A stretch of DNA of 64,000 nt from assembly GCA_030549335.1 (NCBI GenBank), contig CM060188.1, forward strand, positions 1,116,001 through 1,180,000, in the 5' to 3' direction. The notes beneath the pieces are model-generated. The model saw nothing but the letters and a program-made list of their open reading frames with translations, did no database searches and was not told the DNA's origin. The stretch is from Pontederia crassipes (taxonomy: Eukaryota; Streptophyta; Magnoliopsida; Commelinales; Pontederiaceae). The translations under genes and the position numbers were made by a program. Positions 1 to 12,402 of this stretch are shown here, one piece after another; positions within the stretch are counted from its first letter, which is position 1; each line of letters starts with the position of its first letter.

Positions 1-1390
1 CCAACAAGTTGATCTGCTTGTGCCGTCAACTCGGGATCTTCTTCTTCATATAGGAGAAGTCTCTTGTCAATCTCGCCTTCCTTAGAAAACTCTTTCTCTA
101 TGAATGTCACATCTCTACTTTTGATTTCCGTTACTGTATCATCTTCTCTTTCTCCTATGAATACATAGTCCTTAGAGGTTTCACAATATCTTATAAAGAT
201 ACATTTTTACCCTCTAAGACCCAACTTTCCATACTTACGAGAGTTGTTTAGAACATAGGCTGCACAACTTCAAAGGCGCAAATAACTAAGTTTAAGTTTT
301 TGGCATGTCCAAAGTTCATAAGGCGTGATAGAAATGGATTTCGATGGTACACGATTTAAAATGTAGGCAGCAATCAACAGCGCATCGCCTCAATACGAAA
401 TCGAAAGATTTACTTGCGCCATCATGGATCGGACCATATCAAATAAGGTACGATTCCGTCTTTCTGCAACACCATTTTATTGCGGAGTCCTCGATACTGT
501 TAATTACCTAATTATACCCTTTTCATCACATAACTTCTTGAATAAGTCAGAGAGATATTCACGTCCACGGTCAGTTCGTAAGGCTTTAATCTTGCGATCC
601 ACTTGACTCTCAGTCATATTCATGAATCGTACAAAATAATCCAAAGCTTTAGACTTATGAGAAATCAAGCATACAATGTCATAACGTGAATAATCATTAA
701 TAAATGTGATGAAGTAAGAAAAACCGTGTTTTGCGTGAACATTCATCAGATTCCAAATAATAACGAATATTATTTTTTCGACGCAATCACGAGTTCGAGA
801 AAAATCTAAAAAAGCTTTGATACCAATGTTAAAATTTATAACATATATAAATTCTAGAGGTTGTGAAATACCTTTTGCAGCGGAAACGGATCGTTAGGGC
901 TTTTTCACGAACTCTTGACGAATGCACTTGCACCTCAGGATTAGGAATCAAACCTCTGGGAAACGGAACTCTTTGTCACAGCATAAGTACTCTGAACGAA
1001 CCTCTGCGAAAGTATATTTGAGACATATGCTATGGGTCCCCTTTTATAGGGTAGGAAGATTTGAACGATAAGTTAGGTAGAACGCATCACGCGCGTCTAG
1101 ATAATATGTCTGTGCAACTCATGTGCCCAAGAGGACACTATTCCAGCAAAGTGTAATTAAGAATTTTAAAATCTTATAATAGGAAGGCTAGGGTCGGTCT
1201 TCTGGCGAGAATTATTTTCTCTTGAGTGCATGACTTCTAAACGACAACAAGGAAGACATGCGGCGTTCGTATAGGTACTGGGTACGTGGATCCTGTTTCG
1301 TCCTTCCGTGACGTCTTGATTTTACCACACCTTCATCTAACTCTTATTCGAATTAATCGATTGCTTCGGCGTTTTGTTTCGCGTCAAACA
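1..1390 (-). mobile_element. Ty1/copia LTR retrotransposon fossil, cut by window edge
   Basis: Positions 504-746 on the minus strand encode a copia-type integrase core segment (residues such as FITFINDYSRY and LRTDRGREYLS). The sequence 814-825, read on the minus strand, is TGGTATCAAAGC, a primer-binding site for initiator tRNA-Met. The adjoining block from about 827 to about 1390, bounded by TG and CA, is read as the 5' LTR of this minus-strand element; the right limit is approximate. Gag-length sequence is missing between the primer site and integrase, so the copy is internally deleted as well as decayed. The rest lies beyond position 1. Confidence 0.75.
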
Positions 1391-1630
1391 CCGAAAAAAA
1401 AATAATATGATTTCAGTCAAAAACTGATTGGACATGACAAACATAGAGAGAGATGTACATGATTAAAAAAAGAGAGAGGAGAAAACCATGCAAAAGGTTT
1501 TCTGTCGATACTGGTGAGAGAAGATATAAAGAAATCATTTTACTTGATTTTTTGGGAGAAAAAAAAAGGGAAAGGAGATCTATAAACATGATTAGAGAGA
1601 GAGAAAGAAATAGAGAGAGGAAAAAAAAAA
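1391..1630. other. Purine-rich spacer
   Basis: A GA-rich low-complexity stretch with several GAGAGA and poly-A runs. The open frame here is low-complexity Arg/Lys/Glu sequence and is not credible as a gene. Confidence 0.5.
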
Positions 1631-2630
1631 GTCTCTATCGCCACTCCACGACTCTTTTCTGCCACTCCAATACATATTTTTTGAACCAAATTGACCCTCC
1701 ATTGCAAAGTGAAAAAGGAGTTAGATGTATGTCAAATTTGATTTTGCAGCATTCCTCCGGATAGGTATTAAAATCACTACAAATTAAAATAACTAAATAA
1801 TAATTATTTTTCTCATTTTTGTTAGTATTAACCAAAATTATTATTAAAATAGCATTTGTGTTAACGTAAAATAACAAAGATTCCTTTATATAATTTATAA
1901 AATTCTTTTATAATTTTTAATTTTCTCTGATTAATGTGTCAAGACTACAGTAATTAACATTCATTTTCTTAATTTCAATTGCAATCAAATTTACATTATA
2001 ACAAATAATTCTTGATGACTAAAAATGAAATATCACATATAAAAGAGTTAAATACTACGTATAAAAAAAGTGAAATAGATCAATTCTATTATCTCGGTAG
2101 CCTTTATAAATGAAATGTTTATTTCATAAGTTTTATTGCGAGAATTGATGTATAAAATTTAGTAATTTGTGAAATATTTTTTTCCTATTCAATGCTCCTT
2201 CTTCTTAACTATAATTTGCATATTTTTTTCTTCCTCTAGCATATTGTCATTATTTTTATTCTCTATTCTCTTTTTAGATGTCGGCTGATTTGAATCTATG
2301 ATAGGTCTTCGGTGTTCGAGAATAGTAATGCTCGACTAATCTAAAATTAAAAAGATAAGCTAATAATAATTTTTTATTTGAGATATTCTCTATTATGTAC
2401 TATTATAAATGAAAGTTTTAAAGTTCAATTTTTTTATTTTATTATAGTAATAGATTATGATTATATAACAAAAAATTCTTTACGTGACTTTTCTCATTTG
2501 ACTTGGGGACTGGAGACAATAATTGCTTCCATGTCTATTCTAACGTAAAAGGAGATCAAAGGACAAAATGGACCAATAAATTTTTTTTGGAGTGGCAGTA
2601 AGATTCGTAGGAGTGGCATTAGTGTTTCTC
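1631..2630. mobile_element. Non-autonomous TIR transposon, about 1 kb
   Basis: The left end (about 1631-1670) and right end (about 2589-2630) are imperfect inverted repeats. Each contains two GCCACTCC blocks spaced about 20 bp apart (1640-1647 on the left; 2589-2596 and 2610-2617 in inverse on the right). The AT-rich interior has no coding sequence. A clean target-site duplication is not visible because both flanks are poly-A/GA rich, so the superfamily is not assigned; a MULE-like or other MITE is possible. Confidence 0.5.
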
Positions 2631-2869
2631 AAAAAAAAAAAAAACATGCGTGTACAATGATAGGAGAGAGAAAAAAAGAATGTAGATATTTATTAAATAT
2701 TCTTTTTTATTTTATTTATGATTTTTTATATAGTTTATTTAGTAAATTTCTCGACCAAAAAAATAAAATAGAATATATAGAGAAAAAGGATTACAAATAA
2801 TTGCTAGTCAAAATCCGGCATTGATGCAATCAACTGACGATCGAAAATAGAGTTAATTTTTCATTCAAC

Positions 2870-4599
2870 TTGAGGTACGTAGGAAATCTTTATGGCGTCA
2901 TTTTTTCGCGGCATGGACCTCGAATTTTTCTTCATTTTATAGAGATTACATTATATATTATTTGTAACTATTATATATCGTACGACATAGAAAGGATGAT
3001 CGAAAGTTGTCGGAAACACAATTTCCTGATGGCAATAGAACTCTGCTCAAGTTCTATTCTGCCCGGTCTGAGTTCAACAGAAACTGTACCGAATTGTAGT
3101 AGGAATCGGACCGAGTTCCATGAACCCGACCCAGGTTCCCATAGGCGCAGCCTGGGTTCCATTACCTGAGTGCGACATGAGATTAGATTAATAGACCCGG
3201 ACAGGGTTTCGACTTACCCGGATCGGATTCTGACTTACCCGGCCAGGGTTCCGAAGACTAATGGATTGAGACCGAGCCAATCCGGCCCGGGTTTTACTTG
3301 ACTCAGCCCGTATTTGAATGACTGATATAGAATTGGATAAAGACATATTTGACCTGACAGAACTGACCCGGGTTCTGATATAGAAATTAGAAAAAGTGAA
3401 ATAGATGAACCGGCCTGAGTTTGTCCTAGTGTGGGCCGAATTTTGAGCATTTAAAATATATTATTAAATAATTGTTTAAGTTTAATTGTATTGATTGCTT
3501 ATGACCATGCATTGATATGTATTGGTTTAGCAATTATGATTGTTATGTTTATTAATGTTAATCAACTATAATTGTAATATGCTAATTGATAATAATTGAT
3601 TATGGATTCATGTCATATTGTTCAATTGGCATAAATTGATAACTAATGGGATTATTGATATTGATTGTGCATCGTCCAAGTGATGATATAGAAAATTATT
3701 ACAATTGAATTTTTAAATTGATAATTGAGACATTCATGGTCGATGGAGTCCCTCGTGGTTGATAGAGACTTTATGATCGATTGAGGCCCATTGGGATCAA
3801 TAGAGGCTCGTGGAGTCGAATGTTGATGCATCATGAAGGCCTTTGTAATCGATTGAGGCCTTTATGATCGATGGAGGTTCATGGAGTCGATTGTTAATGC
3901 ATAAAGTTAATGGAGTCCCTCGTGATCGATTGAGATTTTTATGGTCGATGGAGACATTCGTGATCGATGGAGATCATTGTGATCGATGGAAGCTCATTGT
4001 GGTCGATCTCCGATGGAGACCTATTATGGTCGATGGAGACCGTTATGGTCGATGAATGCGTTCATAATTGAATTGAATTATTAATTGAGTTGATAATTGA
4101 ATCAAATTGAATATATATTGGTCATCTATAATTGATAACATGGATAATTAATTGGTCAAATTGTTTATGATTTATTGATTATTATCAATGTTATCTATTC
4201 TGACCAATTATATGTTATTATTTATTGATAGTATTGATATTGATCATAGTTCATATATTTATTTTTATGGGTGACCCTATGTACTGAGTTATCTCATTGA
4301 GTTTTACTCATGTATTTGGATCCATACAGGTAATCGTGATGGCGATGGTGAGACGGTTGATGGCTCCTTTAACGTGTGACATGCACATGAATATAAGGTC
4401 CATTATTATATAGACGTGGGCCCTAACCCACAAGTTATTGTACATGGTATAAATATCTTTCGCATATTGTAATAAAATATTATAAATTAGTCTTATACTT
4501 ATATAAGTCAGTTTCTTCACTGGTCAAAGTCAGGGTATAAAATTGAGTGGCGTCGCCGAGATAGCCTTCTAGGAAGGCAAAAGAAAAAAAAATCTTACA
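2870..4599 (+). mobile_element. Decayed Ty3/gypsy-type LTR region
   Basis: This region has the layout seen in the other large LTRs of the window: a GC-rich block of Pro/Gly/Arg-like triplets (about 3040-3440), AT-rich sequence, a minisatellite, and a stretch near 4280-4340 (ACTGAGTT and CATACAGGTAAT) like the promoter/leader part of chromovirus LTRs. It ends in TTACA at 4599, just before a degenerate Met primer-binding site (4602-4613). The left boundary is uncertain. It is old and degraded, without coding potential. Confidence 0.45.
3724..4055 (+). repeat. Minisatellite, GATCGATGGAG-type units
   Basis: A run of imperfect units of roughly 20-28 bp built on TGGTCGATGGAGAC / TGATCGATGGAG. Unit length and sequence drift strongly, which suggests an old array. 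It lies inside the LTR-like region, so the short open frames crossing it are artefacts of periodicity. Confidence 0.75.
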
Positions 4600-6362
4600 A
4601 ATAGTATCAGAGCTATCATCGAGTACTCACTTGAACCATGTGGAAACGAACCCGACTCACGGGCCACTCAATGAGGACGTTGAGTTTCTTAGGGGATGAT
4701 TGTAAGGCCTCGAGATAAAAGGGCTAAAGGGTGAGAAAGATAGTCTCACATGGACAAAACACGATGGTGGTCATGGGCTTATAAGTGGCATCCTCCTTTA
4801 CCTATCAAGACGCGTTTTAAATTCATGCAGATCGATGGTTGATGCTGCTTTTCTATAGAGTAGAAAAGTCCGGCAAGTATATCAATCGCACAAGTAGTAA
4901 AAAAATATCGATCCCACGAGGATTTTATCTCTCACTCTTACTAGATGAAATTTTTTAAGAAAAATGAATTGTGAAGATAATAAGAGGAAACAAGAAACGA
5001 ATCCAAGAAAAGGAAATACGTTGATTTTACTAAACATTCCTCTACTGTTAATCGAGTAAGAAAATCACATCTGATGGAAATAATATAAATTAGAACTTAA
5101 CTAGATGTCCTATCTATTTTATCAATTAAATATTGGAAAAAAAGTTTAACCAATCGTTCTCCAAATATTTAAGAATTAAAACATAAGTGATTCGATTCAT
5201 CTCAAAGACTTTTCAACTGAATAAGTCTAAGTCTACACCCCTCTAAATTTCACAGAGTAGATAGGGGAGAGATATGAGATGTAAAAAAATAAATTCGATT
5301 CAAACAAAACATTCATATTCAGAAAATAATCTTTTATTAAAATAATAGTGGAGTTCAACAATGTAAAATCAACAAAGAAATATTACTCCATTGTTAAAGA
5401 ATTAAACATTATAATGTCAAAATTTAGAGTACAAAAGATGAGCAAGAAGATAAAACTCTAAAATATGACTCTAGACAAAATAGACATAAGACTCTCTAAA
5501 ATGGATGATTTCCTTCTCTCATCTCCTCATCCTTTGGTGTGGAAGCAGATGTCTTTTTATAAGCGCCCGTGACCAACAATCTGGGTGTCAACACGGACTG
5601 TGTCATTAATGACATGAGTCGTGTTGATTAATGTCATGATTACGTGAAGCGCAGCTCGACGCGAAAAAACTTCAAATATGAATAGCATGGATCGTGTCAT
5701 TAATGACATGGGCCGTATTGTATTCTAGAATCTTCGGGAAATTTTCTTGTCATTATTTAATGTGGTTCGTGTCAAGGCAAAACGGACCGTTTTAATCGAC
5801 ACGTGATAGAAATTCCTCCCGCCGTGTTGATACTGACGCGACATGATGAAAAACGGTCCGTATCATCAGGACGCGAGTCATTTTCCGCTTTTGCACAGCA
5901 AATGTCGTGAAAATCACAGAAATAAAAAGGAAAATAATATTCTTATAAGAAAAATAAGACAATTGATGCATGATGAATAAATTTTCAATTTATTAAAGTG
6001 CTATAATATATAAAATTGAGCATGCATCAATAGTTCAAATTAATCGAATAATATCTTGTTTGGACCGTGGATGTTACAGAATGGTATCAGAGCTGACCTC
6101 GCATGCTCTTTTAAACCATGTGGAAAACACGGGCCACGAACTAATGCGGACCTCGTTCAACAATGACGTTGACCCTTTTATGAGGAGAAGATTGTAAGAG
6201 GTCTAAGGATCAAGATGATTTGATGAATAATTTCATATGAGTAAAATACGGAGATGATAGCTTATATGTAGCTAACTTCTTCACCTATTAAGACGCATTT
6301 TAAATTCGTGTGAATTGAGAATTCAAAATGAATAATATCTTAATTGAACTGGAAATGTTACG
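4600..6362 (+). mobile_element. TRIM-type LTR repeats sharing a middle LTR, fossil
   Basis: Two short related internal segments (4600-4700 and 6079-6192) each start with a Met primer-binding site (4602-4613, degenerate; 6082-6093, TGGTATCAGAGC) and end in a purine-rich tract followed by TGTAAG. They are separated by one LTR-like unit (4701 to about 4838 plus about 6031-6078) and followed by another (6193 to about 6362). The LTRs are only about 170 bp and no proteins are encoded, as is typical of terminal-repeat retrotransposons in miniature. The middle LTR is interrupted by a later insertion. The LTR left of 4600 is not clearly delimited. Confidence 0.6.
4839..6030. mobile_element. Unclassified insertion inside the TRIM middle LTR
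   Basis: About 1.19 kb separates the two halves of the middle LTR and is bounded by short inverted ends TTGATGC (4839) and GCATCAA (6030). It is non-coding and contains repeated GTCATTAATGACATG-like palindromes around 5600-5720. No clear target-site duplication was seen, so the class is open. Confidence 0.4.
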
Positions 6363-7188
6363 TATTAATTATCGTATTGTTTATCGTGTAATACACTCTA
6401 TGATGGTGTGGGACTGATTTCGCGGGTGTGTTGCATCAAATGTTACTATGACGCGCAGATATCCATGGACTTATGGAGAATGCCTCTTGCCCGTTTTTAT
6501 GCTTGGGATATTAAATTATATTTAGGGAGGTTTTACTTGGCCAGCATTGGTCGTTCGGTGTCTAGCGATATTTTTTTAGAAAGAACTCTCCCTCGAGGCT
6601 CTTTCAATTTTTATATCAAGACTTTTGATTAAAAAATCTCCAAGAGAGAGGAAATGCCAGCCGCACGTTGAAATAGAGAGAAGAAAGTGTAAGTCTCCGT
6701 CAAATCAAATAAGGGAGAAGAGAAAAAGGCAAAACAAATAAGATATCAACAAAAATCTGGATGTATCCATAAGCCGTTTCTCATTATTTAAGTAAAATTT
6801 TGAATTTTAATTATTGTGAACGTAAAAAAATTATATAGTACGCTTTTTAATATGTGAATAGTACGCATAATTATTAACATGTCGACGCCATTTTTCGAAA
6901 TATGAAGCAGATAAAAAAAAAAGAAAGAAAGAAAACGTCAAGACTTGTGCTATACCAAACAATAAAATTAAGAGGGGATATGAGTCTTTTTTGCCCGGAG
7001 AGTTGCCGGCCATGATAAAGGAAAAGGAAATGAAAAAAAAAAGACACTTGATCATGATCCTGAATTAATTTACTAATTATTTATTATTAAATATTTTAAT
7101 ATTAATTTTTCATTGTATTGTTACGATTATATTATCATGATTCGAATTATATTATTAATTATATTGATGATTGAATTAGTGTTATAAT
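6363..7188. other. AT-rich intergenic sequence
   Basis: No gene is supportable. A short open frame at 6408-6632 lacks any recognisable family, splice context or codon bias. Positions 7181-7188 are the left target duplication of the next element. Confidence 0.5.
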
Positions 7189-7579
7189 TAGGAATGTTCA
7201 TGGGTCATGTTTGATCTGACCCATAAACAAACGCAACTCGATTTGGTCGGGTCAAGCTCCTCTTAGGGGCTAAATTCGACTTAACCCAATCTGGGTCAGA
7301 TCGGGTCGCTAATTTTTTTTAATTTTTTTTCTTATTGATCTTATATTTGTAATATATAAAATATTATTTAATATTTATTTAAAGCATAAAATAAGTTTAT
7401 AATATTTAAATATTATTTATGTATTTAAAACATTGTATTTTATTTTACAAAAAATAAAGCAAATATCTCCCTATATTTAAATAAAAATAGAAAAAAGTAA
7501 AAAAAATCGGATGATCAAGTCGGGTCGGGTCGGGCCGACTCGGGTTCACCGGGTTGACCCGACCCGGTGAACACCCCAA
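7189..7579. mobile_element. hAT-type MITE with 8-bp target duplication
   Basis: A 391-bp element with terminal inverted repeats (TAGGAATGTTCA at the left; TTGGGGTGTTCA read inward from the right). It is flanked on both sides by the exact 8-bp duplication GTTATAAT (7181-7188 and 7580-7587), the hAT signature. Both ends are GC-rich, with GGGTCGGGTC-type triplets, around an AT-rich core with no coding capacity. The perfect duplication suggests a fairly young insertion. Confidence 0.9.
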
Positions 7580-7587
7580 GTTATAAT

Positions 7588-8089
7588 TGCTTATCATCAT
7601 AAATTATTTATTGTTAAATTGTTATTGAATATTAACAACTGATATAAAGTGATTTTGGATTTGTCGTCTAATTGGTTAATTGATTATTATGCTGGTTCGA
7701 ATTGATAATGACAATGATAGATATGTTAAGTAAATAAAAATATTAAGCTCATATTCATTAATTGCTCCGTCGGAATTGATTATTCCTTGTGATTGATAGA
7801 TAATTAAATTGAATAGAACATATAGCATAAATAAGAGATTGACACATTAGCTTTTAGTAAAATTTATGAATGTTCTGTGTAGCCGCTAGTCTTCCACAAT
7901 ACACGGACCTATCGGGTTGAATTGGTGAATTGATTCTCCATTTGTCTGGGCGAAAGTGGTATATATAGTGCATACTTAAATTGTGATTGTACTACATAGC
8001 ACATTTCGGAGCGTCGTGTTGAAATTATTTTGATACGATTAGGCACATTTCGAATGTGAGTGTGCATGCTATGCACGTTAGTATGCTTC

Positions 8090-8144
<55 letters not shown>

Positions 8145-8532
8145 TATGTGTATATATATTGATTTAAAATATTGTCTAATAATTATGTAAGAAATATATG
8201 GGGTACAATTATTATGAAATTATGAAAACTCTATAATTAATAACAAAAGTTAATCAAAAGACAGTGCATGGGATAACCCTATGTTAGAATTTGAAAATCC
8301 CAAGTCAATTATAAATATGCCCACATTAAAAGGGGGGACCTCGTCTATATATGACAAAATTGCCATTGAACATGACTATATAACACATATATTGCTCATA
8401 CTAAATATTCATAGAGTCATATACTAAATGACGATTTAGAATATTTGCAAATATTGGACAAGGCATCTATGGTACAACTATTATGGAACTATGAAAGGTA
8501 CATAATTAATAATAACGATTTTTTTAAAAAAA
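7588..8532. other. AT-rich intergenic sequence
   Basis: No gene is seen. It contains the compound microsatellite at 8095-8144 and ends at the 5' LTR of the copia fossil. Confidence 0.5.
8095..8144. repeat. Compound (AT)n(GT)n microsatellite
   Basis: About 17 AT units run directly into about 8 GT units. Confidence 0.95.
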
Positions 8533-11500
8533 TGTTATTAATTATGTCTTAAATCCTACTCCAACTAAAAATCCATTTAGACTTAAACTCTAAAATAAAA
8601 ATGTTATTATTAATTATGTTAAAGCCTAAAAATCCTACTCCAACTTATTTTTAAAATGTTAAAGCCTAAAAATCCAACTAAAAATCCTACTCCATTTAGA
8701 TAAGTGTCCTATTTTTTGGATTAATATAGAGTCTCAGTTGGTCTGTAATTCCTATCATATGTTAAAGGGAGTGTCTATATAAACTTCCTAGGAGTCCAAA
8801 GAGAAAGTAATTTGATCTTATAATTTGCTTATGTTTCTTTCATCTAATAAAACTCTGCATCGTCTTAAATTTTTCAAGTTTTCTCGTGATGCATAATTTC
8901 TCTCGTACAGAAATTCTAACAAATTCGTATAGAGCGAGGCTTCACCGTCGATCCTCCGTCAGGCGTAGAAATGTCATCGCATAACGTCAACATCGAGAAA
9001 TTCACATGCAGAAATAATTTTAGTATCTGGCAGATCAAGATGCGGTCACTCCTGAAATAACAAGGAATCTAGGTGCCACTTGCTAACACGTCGAAGAATA
9101 AGTCAAAGGAGGAAGACTCCAAGGGTAAAGAAAAGAGGTCGACCTCGCAAATTTGACGGCACAGGAGGAGAAGGCACACTCCATGATTTTGTTGTGTCTA
9201 ACGAATGAGGTTATTATCGAAGTCGCTGATTAAGAAACGGAGACTGATCTATGGTCGAAACTTGAGAGTCTCTACATGACCAAGTCTCTAACCAACAAGT
9301 TATTGTTGTAGCAAAATGCCATCCGCATGCAAAAAGGTACTCCTCTGAAAGATCATCTTAATCAGATAAATACTCTATTGATGGAATTACGAAACATAGA
9401 TGTGAAGAATGAGAATGAAGACGTTGGCCTACATTTGTTAGTGTCTCTTCCTCTGTCATACGAAAATTTTATTCAGTTTGTTATCATCGGAAGAGACACA
9501 ATTACTCTGGAAGAAGTAAGATCGAATCTATATACTCGTGAACTTCGTCATAGGGCGTCTGCCAAAGGATTAGTGACAATTGCAGAAAAGAAAAACCCTA
9601 AAAATGATAAGTCGAAGAAGAATGCCAATCCGAAAGACATCTGCATCTATAGGTCACTGGAAGAAGGACTCCCCCAAGAAGAAGAAAGATACGGTTGCTG
9701 CAGTAGCTCATCAGAATAGCAAATCTGATGATGATTTGACTCTCATGGTGTCTAATTAGAGATGTTTGGAAGAGAGATGGGTTCTCGACTCATGATATTT
9801 CTATCATATGACTCCGCACAGAAAATTATTCTCAACTTATCATCAATATTGATGGCGAAAACTCATCATGGGCAATAATACAGCCTATAAAATAGTTGAA
9901 ATCGGCTCAATTCAGATCAAAAGTCATGACAATCGGATGAGGACATTGACAGAGGTCCATCATATTTCGCAATTGAAGAAAAATTTGATATCGTTAGGAG
10001 TTTGGGACTCCAAAAGATGCCGGATGAATGCTGCAAGAGATGTTCTCACGGTCACCAAGCGTGATGTTGAAGTCATGAGAAGAGTCATGCAAAAGTTCTT
10101 GTACTTATTACAAGGCACAGTAATTTCTGGCATGACTGTAGTAGGTAGTTCATTCAAATCAAAATCAGAAGCATCCAAATTGTGGCATGCGACTTGGACA
10201 TATGAGTTAGAAAGGGATGGACATTCTCAGCAAGCGCAATCTTCTGAATGGTCAGAAGATGTCTAAAATCGAATTCTACAAGCACTATGTTTTTTGTAAG
10301 AAAAATGGCATAAATTCAACAAAGTCGTGCATGAGACGAAGGCAACACTCGATTACATCAACGTTGATTGTTGGGGTCCCTCTCGTATTCCATCTCTAAG
10401 AGGTTCTAGATACTTTTTATCTGTGATAGATGATTACTCAATGATGACATAAGTATTCATGATGAAGCACAAGAGTGAGGCATTCGAAATTTTCAAATAG
10501 TGGAAGACTCTGGTGGAGAATTAAACATCGAGAAAGGTGAAACAATTTCGTACTGATAACGGCTTGGAATTTTGTTATGCTGAATTCGACCAATTCTGCA
10601 AAGATGAAGGTATTGTCAAGCATCGCACAGTCAGAGATACTCCACAGTAAAATGGAGTTGCAGAATGAATGAACATGACACTTCTGAAGAGGGCAATGTG
10701 CATGCTCTATAACGCTGACCTGAATAGGATGTTCTAGGCTGAAGCTGCTAACACAGTTTGCTACTTGATGAATTAAAGTCCGACGACTACGATTGATCTC
10801 AAGACTCCAACTGAGGTATCATAAATCCTGCTGATTATACTAATTTAAAATTTTTTTGTTGTCCAGCATACTATCACGTCAGTGAAGAAAAGTTTGAGCC
10901 AAAGACCAAAGAAGGAGTATTCGTGAGATATGGTGCAAGAATGACGGACTACAGAATCTGGTCTCCTTCAGAAGACAAAGTCATCTACAGCAGAAGTGTA
11001 ATTTTTGATGAAGCTTCAATGCTTCAATTGAAAGTGAAGGCTAAATAGAGTGTTAGTAAACATGTGAAGTTTGGATTAACTTCAATTCAAAATGGGACAG
11101 AAGAATCTTCTCAAGCTGAGTGTGAAGAGCAAGCAGAAGAAGTAATGACAAGTCTAGCTGTTGGATGTGCACGTAGATAGGAAGGTCATCTTAAGCGTTA
11201 TGACTTTGAGGACATGGATGCATATGCATTCCAAGTAGTTGAAGATGTGGAGACACCAGATCAGACTACAAGGATGCTATCGCATGTGCAGAATCAGAAC
11301 AGGAACTAGCGACGGCAGAGAATATTAAATATTTAATTGGAGAACTCAATTCAAGGTGGAGATTGTTAATAATGCTTTAAATTCTACTCCAACTGAAATT
11401 CATCTGAACCCAAACTCTAAAGTAAAAAAAAATATGTCTGACATATTCTGTATATTTCCTTATTATGAGATTGTTAAGGAATTGATTTATTTCTTTATCA

Positions 11501-11714
11501 TAAGGTATGTGTCTTATTTTTTAGATTAATATAAAGTCTCAATTGGTCTATAATTCCTATTATCTGTTAAAAGAAATTTCTATATAAACTCTATGAAAGT
11601 TCAAAGAGAAAATAATATGATCTTGTAATTATTTTTCTTCCATCTAATAAAACTCTGCGTCGTCTTAAATTTCTCGAATTTTTTCGCAGTACATAATTTC
11701 TCTCACGCAGAACA
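8533..11714 (+). mobile_element. Ty1/copia element lacking reverse transcriptase, fossil
   Basis: The 5' LTR (8533-8921, with short internal repeats) and 3' LTR (11364-11714) are clearly related but differ at roughly one position in six over their shared part, so the insertion is old. Between them lie gag (from about 8971; the longest open part at 9327-9719 is the gag C-terminal portion), a zinc-knuckle/protease area (about 9650-9990) and integrase (about 10180-11050). A polypurine tract (CAAGGTGGAGATT, 11352-11364) abuts the 3' LTR. Reverse transcriptase and RNase H sequence is absent, so it is a deletion derivative. It carries many inactivating breaks. Confidence 0.85.
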
Positions 11715-12402
11715 AATGCATATATGAAAAGTCCTATTAATACCTACATTAATTAAAATGTTAAAAAAACCAAGTTCACACGGAGAGAAATAAAATAAAA
11801 AAACCACAGAATTTCCGATGAAAACATTATAAAGGAGAGAGCACCTCAATATTGTCATCGACCAGGACTTTATTATATATATATATATATTGGTTGATTG
11901 ATCGACAATAAAATAAATATTCATGAACTCAAATATAAAATTCCAATTTAAATATATGGACTTATTGAAAGCTATACAATTAATAACAAGGATTTAAAAT
12001 AACGCGTACAACAATCAGATGAGAGTATGTGAAAAAGTCAAAGCGTTTTCATATAATGATCTACAAATGCATTCGATGAAAACTGAAAAAATAAAGGAAC
12101 CCACAAAATCCGTTTAATATATACTTATACTTGGAGTGTATTAAAAAAACTATCATTCAACATGCTCTAGTTTGTGTGACTATAAAGTCTATAAGTGGGA
12201 CTATTATGGAATTATATATGATAACAGCTAATTAAAATGATTTAAAAATATGCATGAATCCTATTACCAATACTTACATTAAAATAAATGAATGATAAAT
12301 CCTTCGTGTGTTTGATGAAAATAACAACAAAACTGCGTGAAAATTATAATAGGAACAGTTGAAGAATAAAGCTCTTAAGATATTCATTAGTTATACTTAT
12401 AT
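11715..12402. other. AT-rich intergenic sequence
   Basis: No gene or clear repeat is seen beyond a short AT microsatellite near 11874-11890. Positions 12400-12402 (TAT) are the target duplication of the next element. Confidence 0.5.
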
